From Hyphomonas sp. BRH_c22 (GTDB lineage Bacteria > Pseudomonadota > Alphaproteobacteria > Caulobacterales > Hyphomonadaceae), in assembly GCF_000961795.1 (NCBI RefSeq), contig NZ_LADU01000034.1, positions 1 through 34,252 of the forward strand: a DNA stretch of 34,252 nt. The letters are read 5' to 3'. This document shows, piece by piece, positions 25,823-33,394 of the stretch. Both the position numbers and the translations under genes were made by a program. Every line of letters begins with the position of its first letter. The stretch's first letter is position 1. The notes beneath the pieces are model-generated. The model saw nothing but the letters and a program-made list of their open reading frames with translations, was not told where the DNA came from and searched no databases.

Positions 25823-26040
25823 GTCCTCCTGCCGACATGATTGATCCAGTAACTTTGCTCACACAGAAACTGGTTGCACGCAGACCGTAGTCGGGTTGTT
25901 CGATTCCCGCAATCCGGAAAATGACGTTCCGGAGTTGAAAAGGTCCAATCTCGGATTTGCGAATTCTTGCGCCTTTCCCGTCTGGGCGAGGGCTTCGCTT
26001 TGGCTGATGCTTGAGCGCTCCCCTTGTCTGTTCGGACCGC
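25823..26040. promoter_or_regulatory. Divergent intergenic region between WYL operon and traG
   Basis: 218 bases without a gene separate the divergent WYL gene and traG, so promoters for the 17.9 kb cargo operon and perhaps for the traG-trb operon should be here. An inverted repeat lies at 25913-25933. Two 10-mers, CAGAAACTGG (25864-25873) and AGGTCCAATC (25941-25950), recur upstream of trbB, the second in inverted orientation. No convincing -35/-10 pair was identified. Confidence 0.5.
25913..25933. repeat. Inverted repeat TCCGGAA-N7-TTCCGGA, possible operator
   Basis: Perfect 7-bp arms (25913-25919 and 25927-25933) are separated by 7 bases, about 90 bp upstream of the WYL start. The size fits a site for a dimeric winged-helix repressor, but a site for a traG regulator is equally possible. 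No T tract follows, which argues against a terminator. Confidence 0.45.
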
Positions 26041-28005
26041 ATGATGACCGGCACAAAAGTTCTTATCGGCACCTTCTGTCTGGTCTGCCTGATCATCCTG
26101 TTCTCGATGTGGGGCGCGACCCAGTGGACCGCAGAGGCGCTTGGCTTCCAGCCGGGGCTTGGGCGACCCTGGTTCATGCTTGGCGATACGCCGGTCTATC
26201 GGCCCTGGCGTTTGTTCCAGTGGTGGTACGCTTACGAAGCCTATGCGCCGGGCGTGTTTGCGCGCGGCGGACTGATTGCCGCTGGTGGCGGGTTTTTGGG
26301 GGCGGTGGTCGCCGTGATCGGCTCGCTCTTGCGGGCGCGATCGAAGAAGCATCTGACAACTTATGGGTCGGCGCGCTGGGCCAGTGCGCATGATGTCCGC
26401 AAGGCCGGACTTCTGGTCGAGGATGGTGTCTTTCTCGGGCGCTGGAAATCCGCCTATCTGCGCCATGACGGCCCGGAACATGTCATGGCCTTCGCGCCGA
26501 CCCGCTCCGGCAAGGGCGTGGGGCTCGTTGTGCCAACCCTTCTCGGCTGGACCGGCAGCGCGGTCATTCATGACATCAAGGGCGAGAACTGGGACCTGAC
26601 CTCAGGCTGGCGGTCACGCTTTTCCCATTGCCTGCGCTTTGAGCCGACGGATACAGGTTCGGTTCGGTTCAATCCGCTCATGGAGGTGAGGCGCGGCGAC
26701 AATGAAGTGCGCGACGTGCAGAACATCGCCGACATCCTGGTCGATCCCGAGGGCTCGCTGGAACGCCGCAATCACTGGGAGAAGACCGGGCATGCGCTCC
26801 TGGTCGGTGTCATCCTGCACGTGCTCTATGCCGAAACAGACAAGACGCTGGCCGGTTGTGCGCGGTTTCTGTCTGACCCGGACCGCAGCTTCGAGGCGAC
26901 CCTGTCCGCCATGATGAATACCCCACATCTGGGCAGCGCGGTGCACCCGATCGTCGCGCAGGCTGCCCGCGAACTCCTGAACAAGTCCGAGAATGAGCGA
27001 TCCGGCGTACTTTCCACCGCCATGAGTTTTCTGGGGCTGTACCGCGACCCGGTCATTGCCAGCGCCACCAGCGCCAGTGACTGGCGGATCGCCGATCTGA
27101 TCGAGGGCAAGCGGCCATGCTCGCTCTATCTGGTCATCCCGCCATCAGACATTTCACGGACAAAACCGCTGGTGCGGCTGATCCTCAATCAGATCGGACG
27201 CAGGCTGACCGAGGACCTGCCACGCAAGGGAGAGCGGCGTCGCAAAGTGTTGCTGATGCTGGACGAGTTTCCGGCGCTCGGGCGGCTCGATTTCTTCGAG
27301 AGCGCGCTCGCCTTCATGGCGGGCTATGGCATGCGCGCCTATCTGATCGCCCAGTCCCTGAACCAGATCGAAAAGGCCTATGGGCCAAACAATGCCATTC
27401 TCGACAATTGCCATGTGCGCATCGCCTTTGCGACCAATGATGAGCGCACAGCGAAACGAATTTCCGACGCCCTCGGAACAACCACCCAGCAACGCGCCCA
27501 GCGCAACTATGCCGGCCACCGCCTCGCGCCCTGGCTCTCCCACGTCATGGTCTCGGCCCAGGAAACCCAGCGGCCCCTTCTGACGCCGGGCGAGGTGATG
27601 CAGCTGCCCTCTGACGAAGAACTCGTCATGGTCTCCGGCGCGCGGCCCTTGAAGGCGAAGAAACTCCGCTATTTCGAAGACCGGAATTTCACCGCGCGGG
27701 TTCTGCCGCCGCCAACCAATCCGTTTCTTCCGGAGAGGCGGGGTCATGACTGGGATGGCGTATTGGCCAGCGTGGAGCCTGTGCCGCCAACTGTCAGCCC
27801 GACCGGGTCAGACGAGGGCGGACTGCAACACAGCCAGACGCCGAGCCTCGATCCGCCAGAAAAAGAAACGCCCGCACGCGAGGAGGTGCCTGACCTGCCG
27901 AAAGAGGATGGGGAACTTGATGCGGCAGCTGTGAAATCCCTCAAGCCAGCCCAGCGCGCCCTTGGCATGGACCGCGCGGACGGCGACTTCTTTCCGAAAT
28001 TCTGA
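26041..28005 (+). CDS. traG: TraG/VirD4-type conjugative coupling protein
   Basis: 654 aa from ATG 26041. Two N-terminal membrane segments (about residues 6-26 and 75-100) anchor it in the inner membrane. The cytoplasmic ATPase has Walker A APTRSGKGVGLVVP near 152-165 and Walker B VLLMLDEFPALGRLD near 402-416; HLTTYGSARWA near 110 is the usual segment before the ATPase domain. TraG/VirD4 ATPases bring the relaxase-DNA complex to the type IV secretion channel and pump DNA. The frame continues upstream to a TTG at 26011, but the ATGATG at 26041-26046 begins the hydrophobic N-terminus as in homologues; no strong ribosome site is seen for either. The C-terminal ~80 residues are proline- and acid-rich and probably disordered. 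The copG gene follows after 2 nt. Confidence 0.93.
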   Translation: MMTGTKVLIGTFCLVCLIILFSMWGATQWTAEALGFQPGLGRPWFMLGDTPVYRPWRLFQWWYAYEAYAPGVFARGGLIAAGGGFLGAVVAVIGSLLRARSKKHLTTYGSARWASAHDVRKAGLLVEDGVFLGRWKSAYLRHDGPEHVMAFAPTRSGKGVGLVVPTLLGWTGSAVIHDIKGENWDLTSGWRSRFSHCLRFEPTDTGSVRFNPLMEVRRGDNEVRDVQNIADILVDPEGSLERRNHWEKTGHALLVGVILHVLYAETDKTLAGCARFLSDPDRSFEATLSAMMNTPHLGSAVHPIVAQAARELLNKSENERSGVLSTAMSFLGLYRDPVIASATSASDWRIADLIEGKRPCSLYLVIPPSDISRTKPLVRLILNQIGRRLTEDLPRKGERRRKVLLMLDEFPALGRLDFFESALAFMAGYGMRAYLIAQSLNQIEKAYGPNNAILDNCHVRIAFATNDERTAKRISDALGTTTQQRAQRNYAGHRLAPWLSHVMVSAQETQRPLLTPGEVMQLPSDEELVMVSGARPLKAKKLRYFEDRNFTARVLPPPTNPFLPERRGHDWDGVLASVEPVPPTVSPTGSDEGGLQHSQTPSLDPPEKETPAREEVPDLPKEDGELDAAAVKSLKPAQRALGMDRADGDFFPKF

Positions 28006-28007
28006 TC

Positions 28008-28427
28008 ATGAAGCCACGCGTCAATATCCGCCTCTCCCATGAGTTGCATCGCAAGCTGGACGAGATGGTCCTTGCGCCCGGCGCAACAAAATCCGCGATC
28101 ATGGAAGATGCGCTACGGGCCTATCTCGATCCGCAGCGGACCGCGGCGCGCGATGACATTCTGTTGCAGCGCCTCGACCGGATCGAGGCGCGCCAGAACG
28201 CCATGGAGCGAGACCTCGCCCTATGCCTAGAAACCCTCGGCCAGTTCGTCCTTTACTGGCTCACTCGGACAGACCCGATCCCAGAAGCCGAACGTGACGC
28301 CGCCCAGCTCCTCGGCCAGCGCCGTTTTGAATTCTTCATCGATCAGGTCGCCAGGCGCGTGGCCTCGGATGAACCGCTATCGAAGCGGGCTTTGTCTGCC
28401 TCGGCTGCCGACGACCTTAATGATTGA
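28008..28427 (+). CDS. CopG-family ribbon-helix-helix protein
   Basis: 139 aa. Residues ~3-45 form a ribbon-helix-helix DNA-binding fold: KPRVNIRLSHELHRKLDEM (strand and helix A), then TKSAIMEDALRAYL (helix B). A helical C-terminal part (DRIEARQNAMERDLALCLET) may mediate oligomerisation. Genes of this type regularly sit between traG and trbB in alphaproteobacterial conjugation operons and are presumed to regulate the operon. It starts 2 nt after the traG stop, so it is almost certainly co-transcribed. The 203-nt gap to trbB that follows could hold its operator. Confidence 0.85.
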   Translation: MKPRVNIRLSHELHRKLDEMVLAPGATKSAIMEDALRAYLDPQRTAARDDILLQRLDRIEARQNAMERDLALCLETLGQFVLYWLTRTDPIPEAERDAAQLLGQRRFEFFIDQVARRVASDEPLSKRALSASAADDLND

Positions 28428-28484
28428 GTTTTGACGCATACAGCGCATTTTCCAGGGCTATTGAGTGATATCCGACGCATTAGT

Positions 28485-28503
28485 GCTGCATCTTTTATGC
28501 AGC
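28485..28503. repeat. Hairpin/inverted repeat between copG and trbB
   Basis: GCTGCAT (28485-28491) and ATGCAGC (28497-28503) form a perfect 7-bp stem with a CTTTT loop. It is not followed by a T tract, so an operator for the CopG protein is more likely than a terminator. The surrounding 28428-28630 contains no gene; TTGACG at 28431-28436 resembles a -35 element but no well-spaced -10 was found. Confidence 0.4.
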
Positions 28504-28630
28504 CCTTAGACGGCCCGATCTTGCAAGACCTCTCGATCCGTTCCGACCGTTTGCGACTTTCCCAGCTATCAGAAACTGGCGTTAAATCAGAGGATTGGAC
28601 CTGTCAGCAACTACAGGAGCCTTTCCCCCG

Positions 28631-29626
28631 ATGTCCGCACCCGCCCGAACGCTTGAGACCGACCAACGACGCGTATCCATGCTGCGGTCTGCCTGCGAAG
28701 GCGCGGTGCGGGCAGCGCTGGAAGCTGACGACGTCATCGAAATCCTCGCCAACCCTGACGGCTCGATCTGGATCGAGCGGGCGGGGCGAGGGGTCGAGGT
28801 CAGTCCCGAAATCATTTCAGCCACCGCGCGCGAACGGATCATCCGCCTTGTCGCGAGCAGCATAGGCGAGGCCTTTGATCGGTCCGCCCCGATTGTTTCT
28901 GCCGAACTCCCAGGTAGCGGCGAGCGGTTTGAGGGGCTTCTCCCACCTGTCTCGACCAGCCCATGCTTTTCGATCCGCAAGCCTGCGACAACGCCGTTTG
29001 AACTCGGTGACTATGTCACCCAGGGCGTGCTCGCGCCTGCGCTGGCTACGGCGCTGAAAGACGCGATTGCGAGTCATGCGAACATATTGATCGCGGGCGG
29101 CACGTCCTCCGGCAAGACGACCTTCACCAACGCGCTGCTCGCCGAACCCTCCCTGCGTGGTGACCGCATCGTCATCCTCGAAGACACGCGCGAGCTTCGC
29201 TGCGCCGCGCCCAATGTGGTGCAGCTTCGCACCCATCGCGGCAGCACCAGCCTGCAGGACCTTGTGCGCTCGACGCTGCGGCTGCGGCCAGACCGGATCA
29301 TTGTCGGCGAGGTGCGCGGGGCTGAAGCACTCGACCTGCTAAAAGCCTGGAACACCGGCCATCCGGGCGGGATCACGACGCTGCACGCCAACTCGGCACA
29401 CGGCGCGCTGGCGCGGCTTGAACAGTTGACACTGGAAGCCACACCGCGCGCGCCCTTCGACCTCATCGCTGAAGCGATTGACGTGGTCGTGTTCATGAGC
29501 CGCGCAGGCGGCCAGCGCCGCGTTGAAGAGGCGCTACGCGTCACAGGTTTTGACGGCGAGGGGTATCAGACCGCCCCGCTCGTCTCCCGTTCCCTGTCCC
29601 TCGTCCAACATGGAGAAACCCAATGA
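28631..29626 (+). CDS. trbB: TrbB, VirB11-type secretion ATPase
   Basis: 331 aa. This soluble hexameric ATPase of the type IV secretion system has Walker A IAGGTSSGKTTFTNAL near residues 154-169, an Asp box VILEDTRELRC near 180, Walker B IIVGEVRGAEALDLL near 218-232, and the His box GHPGGITTLHANSAHGAL near 239-256. These are the four marks of the VirB11/TrbB family. The start is ATG 28631 with AGGAG at 28615-28619; an upstream in-frame start at 28595 has no such site. TrbB powers assembly and substrate transfer at the cytoplasmic base of the channel. Its stop overlaps the trbC start (ATGA), beginning the tightly coupled trb run. Confidence 0.94.
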   Translation: MSAPARTLETDQRRVSMLRSACEGAVRAALEADDVIEILANPDGSIWIERAGRGVEVSPEIISATARERIIRLVASSIGEAFDRSAPIVSAELPGSGERFEGLLPPVSTSPCFSIRKPATTPFELGDYVTQGVLAPALATALKDAIASHANILIAGGTSSGKTTFTNALLAEPSLRGDRIVILEDTRELRCAAPNVVQLRTHRGSTSLQDLVRSTLRLRPDRIIVGEVRGAEALDLLKAWNTGHPGGITTLHANSAHGALARLEQLTLEATPRAPFDLIAEAIDVVVFMSRAGGQRRVEEALRVTGFDGEGYQTAPLVSRSLSLVQHGETQ

Positions 29627-29958
29627 CGCTCTATAATCACCTCCAGACGGTGAACCGAACGGTCCAGGTCGCGGCCTGTATCGGTATCGGCCTCATGATC
29701 GCCGGTCCGGCCCATGCAGCAGGCTCCGGCATGCCCTGGGAAGGCCCGCTCGATCAGATCCTGACCTCGATTGAGGGTCCGGTCGCGCGCATCGTTGCGG
29801 TGATCATCATCACGATTACCGGCCTGACGCTGGCCTTTGGCGAGACCTCCGGCGGCATGCGCAAGCTGATCCAGATCGTATTCGGGCTGTCCATCGCCTT
29901 TGCCGCGACAAGCTTCTTCCTGACCTTCTTCAGCTTCGGCGGCGGAGCGCTCATCTGA
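29623..29958 (+). CDS. trbC: TrbC, VirB2-type pilin precursor
   Basis: 111 aa. A long signal sequence ends near residue 32 at GPAHA. Two hydrophobic segments follow (about residues 55-75 and 86-105), separated by a short loop GETSGGMRKLIQ; this is the size and topology of VirB2/TrbC pilins. The mature subunit is probably made by signal peptidase followed by the TraF-like enzyme encoded at 5282, as in RP4, and polymerises into the conjugative pilus. Starts overlap with trbB (4 nt) and trbD (1 nt) indicate coupled translation. Confidence 0.92.
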   Translation: MTLYNHLQTVNRTVQVAACIGIGLMIAGPAHAAGSGMPWEGPLDQILTSIEGPVARIVAVIIITITGLTLAFGETSGGMRKLIQIVFGLSIAFAATSFFLTFFSFGGGALI

Positions 29959-30215
29959 TGTCTGCCGAAGGCTATGAGATCCCGCTCCACCGGTCCCTGA
30001 CCGAGCCGATCCTGATGGCGGGCGCGCCGCGCACGGCCGCCATCGCCATCGGGACGCTCGCTGCCGCGGTGGGCCTTGGCCTGCAGCTCTGGATACCGGG
30101 CCTCGTGCTCTGGGCCGTCGGGCATTCGGCAGCGGTGTTCATGGCCAGAAGCGATCCGGATTTCATGGCCGTCGCGGGCCGCTCGACGCGCCACAAGGAG
30201 CATCTGACATGCTGA
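29958..30215 (+). CDS. trbD: TrbD, VirB3-like membrane protein
   Basis: 85 aa. The N-terminal EGYEIPLHRSLTEPILMAGA is the usual VirB3/TrbD beginning, followed by hydrophobic segments (about residues 26-62) that place it in the inner membrane. VirB3 proteins work with the VirB4/TrbE ATPase in pilus assembly, in line with the next gene. It overlaps trbC by 1 nt and trbE by 7 nt. Confidence 0.9.
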   Translation: MSAEGYEIPLHRSLTEPILMAGAPRTAAIAIGTLAAAVGLGLQLWIPGLVLWAVGHSAAVFMARSDPDFMAVAGRSTRHKEHLTC

Positions 30216-32680
30216 ACCTCAAAGAATACGCAGAAACCCCGGTCCTCCTCGCGGATTACCTGCCCTGGGCCTGTCTCGTCGCGCCGGGCGTGGTGCTCAA
30301 CAAGGATGGCAGTTTCCAGACGACATTCAAATATCGCGGCCCTGACCTCGAAAGCTCCACCGAGGAAGAACTCGTTTCGATCAATGCCCGTGTGAACAAT
30401 GTGCTTCGCCGGTTCGGCTCGGGCTGGGCGCTCTTCTTCGAAGCGCAGCGCCATGACGTGCATGACTATCCGGAGGCGGAGTTCCCCGATGCGCTGTCCT
30501 GGCTTGTCGATCAGGAACGGGCATTACAAGCCGAAGAATCCGGAACCCGCTTTGAGAGTGCTTACTTCCTGACCCTGCTCTGGCTGCCGCCCGCCGACGC
30601 CACAGGCCGTGCCGAAAAGGCCCTGATCCAGCGTGCCGAAACGGAAGACGCCGCGACCTGGCGTCACCGGCTGGAGACCTTCCAGCAGCATGCGTCTCGC
30701 GTTTTCGATCTCCTCTCCACCTGCCTCGCCGAGATCGCAAAGCTCACTGACGACGAGACGCTGACCTATCTGCATTCGACGATATCGACCAAGCGCCATC
30801 CTGTGGTGACGCCGGAACTGCCCGTCTTCCTCGACGCCATACTTGCCGATGAACCCTTCGCCGGCGGGCTCGAACCCATGATCGGCGAGGCTCACCTTCG
30901 CACACTGACCATTCTCGGCTTCCCGGCCTCGACCCTGCCGGGCATTCTTGATGAGCTCAATCGCCAAGGGTTTGCCTATCGCTGGGCGACCCGGTTCATC
31001 GCCATGGACAAGGCGCAGGCCGAGAAGGTGCTCGGCAAAAAGCGCCGCCACTGGTTCGCCAAGCGCAAATCCATCGGCGCGGTGCTGCGCGAGACAATGT
31101 TCAACGAGCCCGCCGCGCTCGTTGACAATGACGCCGACAACAAGGCCGCCGATGCCGATGCGGCGCTGCAGGAGCTTGGCAGTGATCTTGTTTCCTATGG
31201 CTATGTCACCACGACCATCACGGTTGCCGATCCCGACCGGCGGGCGGTTGACGAGCACATCCGCGTGGCCGAGCGCATCGTCAATGGCCGCGGCTTTACA
31301 GCGATCCGCGACACCCTCAATGCCGTGGATGCCTGGCTCGGCTCATTGCCCGGTCACCCCTATGCCAATGTCCGCCAGCCGATCCTGCACACGCTGAACC
31401 TTGCCCATATGGTGCCGCTCTCGGCGGTCTGGGCGGGCGAGGAGACGAACCGGCACCTGGGCGCCCCCGCGCTCATTCAGGCGCAGACTGATGGCACGAC
31501 ACCGTTCCGCCTGAACCTCCACATTGGCGATGTCGGCCATACGCTGGTCGTCGGTCCGACCGGCGCGGGCAAGTCGGTGCTCCTGTCGCTGCTCGCCCTG
31601 CAATGGAAGCGCTATGAGTCAGGCCAAGTCTTCATCTTCGACAAGGGGCGTTCGGCCCGCGCGGCAACGCTTTGCATGGGCGGCGCGCATATTGATCTCG
31701 GCAGCAGCAATTCCCCAAGCCTCCAGCCGCTGAAGAATATCGACACCGAACATGGTGCGAGCTTTGCCGCCGACTGGCTCGCAGGCCTCTGCACAAATGA
31801 AGGCGTTGCCATGACCCCGGACCTGAAAGCCCGGCTCTGGGATGGGGTCCAGTCTCTCAGCTCAGCGCCTGAAAAAGAACGTACGCTGACAGGCCTCAGC
31901 CTGATGCTGCAGGACGACACGCTCAAATCGGCCCTGCACCCGTTCACGCTGGAAGGCCCGCATGGACGGCTTCTCGACGCCGATCATGAAAGCCTCAGTC
32001 TCGCAGACACGGTGTGTTTCGAGATGGAAGAGCTGATGCACGCAAAGGGCGCCGTGGCGCCCGTGATCACCTATCTCTTCCACCGGCTGGAAGCTCGGTT
32101 CGACGGCAAGCCGACGCTGCTCATCCTCGATGAGGCGTGGCTCTTCCTTGACGATCCAATGTTCGCCGCGCGCATTCGCGAATGGCTCAAGACATTGCGC
32201 AAGAAAAACGTGTCGGTCGTGTTTGCGACGCAAAGCCTTGCCGACATTGCAAACAGCACCATCGCGCCCGCCCTCGTCGAATCCTGCCCCACACGCATCT
32301 TCCTGCCCAATGAACGCGCACAGGAACCCCAGTCCCGCGAGACCTATCAGCGGTTCGGCCTCAATGCCCGCCAGATCGAACTGATCAGCCGGGCCGCGCC
32401 TAAGCGCGATTATTATTACCAGTCGCCGCTGGCCGCGCGCGTCTTCGATCTTGGCCTCGGCCCCATCGCCCTCTCAGTTTGCGGCGCGTCATCGCCGGAA
32501 GACCAGGCCCGCATGGATCGCATCTGGGCCGAGACGGAAGGCGACGGCTTTGCCGCCTGCTGGCTCATCGAGAAAGGCCTGCCCTGGGCGGCGGAATTGC
32601 TCGCCCGCTGGCCCGGCGATGCGCCGGAACCCGAGGCGAAAACTTCCTTCCATCCCGCCCAATTCCTCGCCGCCGAATAG
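30209..32680 (+). CDS. trbE: TrbE, VirB4-type secretion ATPase
   Basis: 823 aa, the normal size for TrbE. The N-terminal CagE/VirB4 domain (NLKEYAETPVLLADYLPWAC onward) leads to the ATPase with Walker A LVVGPTGAGKSVLLSLLAL near residues 446-464 and Walker B TLLILDEAWLFLDDP near 634-648. A motif near 665-675 (KKNVSVVFATQS) matches the conserved segment after Walker B. It is the main energy source for pilus biogenesis and DNA transfer. Translation starts inside trbD with AAGGAG upstream of the ATG. trbJ follows after 9 nt. Confidence 0.95.
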   Translation: MLNLKEYAETPVLLADYLPWACLVAPGVVLNKDGSFQTTFKYRGPDLESSTEEELVSINARVNNVLRRFGSGWALFFEAQRHDVHDYPEAEFPDALSWLVDQERALQAEESGTRFESAYFLTLLWLPPADATGRAEKALIQRAETEDAATWRHRLETFQQHASRVFDLLSTCLAEIAKLTDDETLTYLHSTISTKRHPVVTPELPVFLDAILADEPFAGGLEPMIGEAHLRTLTILGFPASTLPGILDELNRQGFAYRWATRFIAMDKAQAEKVLGKKRRHWFAKRKSIGAVLRETMFNEPAALVDNDADNKAADADAALQELGSDLVSYGYVTTTITVADPDRRAVDEHIRVAERIVNGRGFTAIRDTLNAVDAWLGSLPGHPYANVRQPILHTLNLAHMVPLSAVWAGEETNRHLGAPALIQAQTDGTTPFRLNLHIGDVGHTLVVGPTGAGKSVLLSLLALQWKRYESGQVFIFDKGRSARAATLCMGGAHIDLGSSNSPSLQPLKNIDTEHGASFAADWLAGLCTNEGVAMTPDLKARLWDGVQSLSSAPEKERTLTGLSLMLQDDTLKSALHPFTLEGPHGRLLDADHESLSLADTVCFEMEELMHAKGAVAPVITYLFHRLEARFDGKPTLLILDEAWLFLDDPMFAARIREWLKTLRKKNVSVVFATQSLADIANSTIAPALVESCPTRIFLPNERAQEPQSRETYQRFGLNARQIELISRAAPKRDYYYQSPLAARVFDLGLGPIALSVCGASSPEDQARMDRIWAETEGDGFAACWLIEKGLPWAAELLARWPGDAPEPEAKTSFHPAQFLAAE

Positions 32681-32689
32681 GAGCCCCCG

Positions 32690-33388
32690 ATGAAACGCAT
32701 ACTTGCCTCCGCTTTGATCTGCGCCGCGCCGCTCTCCATCCTCATCGCGCCGCCCGCTTCGGCCCAATGGACGGTGTATGACCCGGCCAATCACATCCAG
32801 AACATCTACCAGGCCATCCGCTCGCTTCAGGAGGTCAACCAGCAGATCCAGCAGCTCACCCATGAAATCGAAATGCTGGAAAACATGGCGCGCGATCTGG
32901 AAGCACTGCCGGATTCTATCGCTGACGACATCCTGCGCCGTATGCGCCGCATCGAGGAGCTGATGCGCGAGGCCGAAGGCATCGGCTACCGCGTCGAGGA
33001 AATCGAGCGCGAGTATGAAGAGGTGTACCCGGAAGACTATGGCGCCGAGCCGCCGCGTCAGGCCGTGCTCGTCGAAGAGGCCCGCGCCCGCTGGCGGCAA
33101 TCGCGCACAGCTTACAGGGACAGCCTGACCGTCACGGCGCAGGTCGTCTCCACAGCGCGGGCTGACAGTGACAGCCTCGACCGGCTGATCGCGGACAGCC
33201 AGTCCGCCGTCGGCAATCTCCAGGTCGCCCAGGCCGGCAACCAGATCGAAGCCCTGCAGACCGAGCAGCTCATGCAAATGGAAGCCATGATGGCGGCCCA
33301 TTACCGCGCCGAGGCGCTGGAGCGGGCGCGCCAACTCGCCGAAGCCGAACGTGGTCGCGCACGCACCCGGGCCTTCCTCGGAGAATAG
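32690..33388 (+). CDS. trbJ: TrbJ, VirB5-like periplasmic protein
   Basis: 232 aa. A signal peptide (about residues 1-25, ending PPASA-QW) exports it. The mature part starts with WTVYDPANHIQNIYQAIRSL and is strongly helical and coiled-coil, rich in Gln, Glu and Arg, as in VirB5/TrbJ proteins that sit at the pilus tip or bridge channel parts. AGGAG precedes the ATG by 7 nt. In RP4-type operons an entry-exclusion gene trbK often follows trbJ; here trbL begins only 6 nt later, so no trbK is present at that site. Confidence 0.92.
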   Translation: MKRILASALICAAPLSILIAPPASAQWTVYDPANHIQNIYQAIRSLQEVNQQIQQLTHEIEMLENMARDLEALPDSIADDILRRMRRIEELMREAEGIGYRVEEIEREYEEVYPEDYGAEPPRQAVLVEEARARWRQSRTAYRDSLTVTAQVVSTARADSDSLDRLIADSQSAVGNLQVAQAGNQIEALQTEQLMQMEAMMAAHYRAEALERARQLAEAERGRARTRAFLGE

Positions 33389-33394
33389 CGCGCC

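Noticed and set aside
25899..25910. TTCGATTCCCGC resembling a tRNA T-loop and 3' stem (possible att site)
   Set aside because: The preceding bases do not pair to make a T stem, and no acceptor stem or anticodon arm is present nearby.
7923..26040. Direct repeats or transposase marking the ends of the cargo
   Set aside because: Comparing the short flanks by eye gave no convincing repeat, and no transposase or integrase gene lies within the block.
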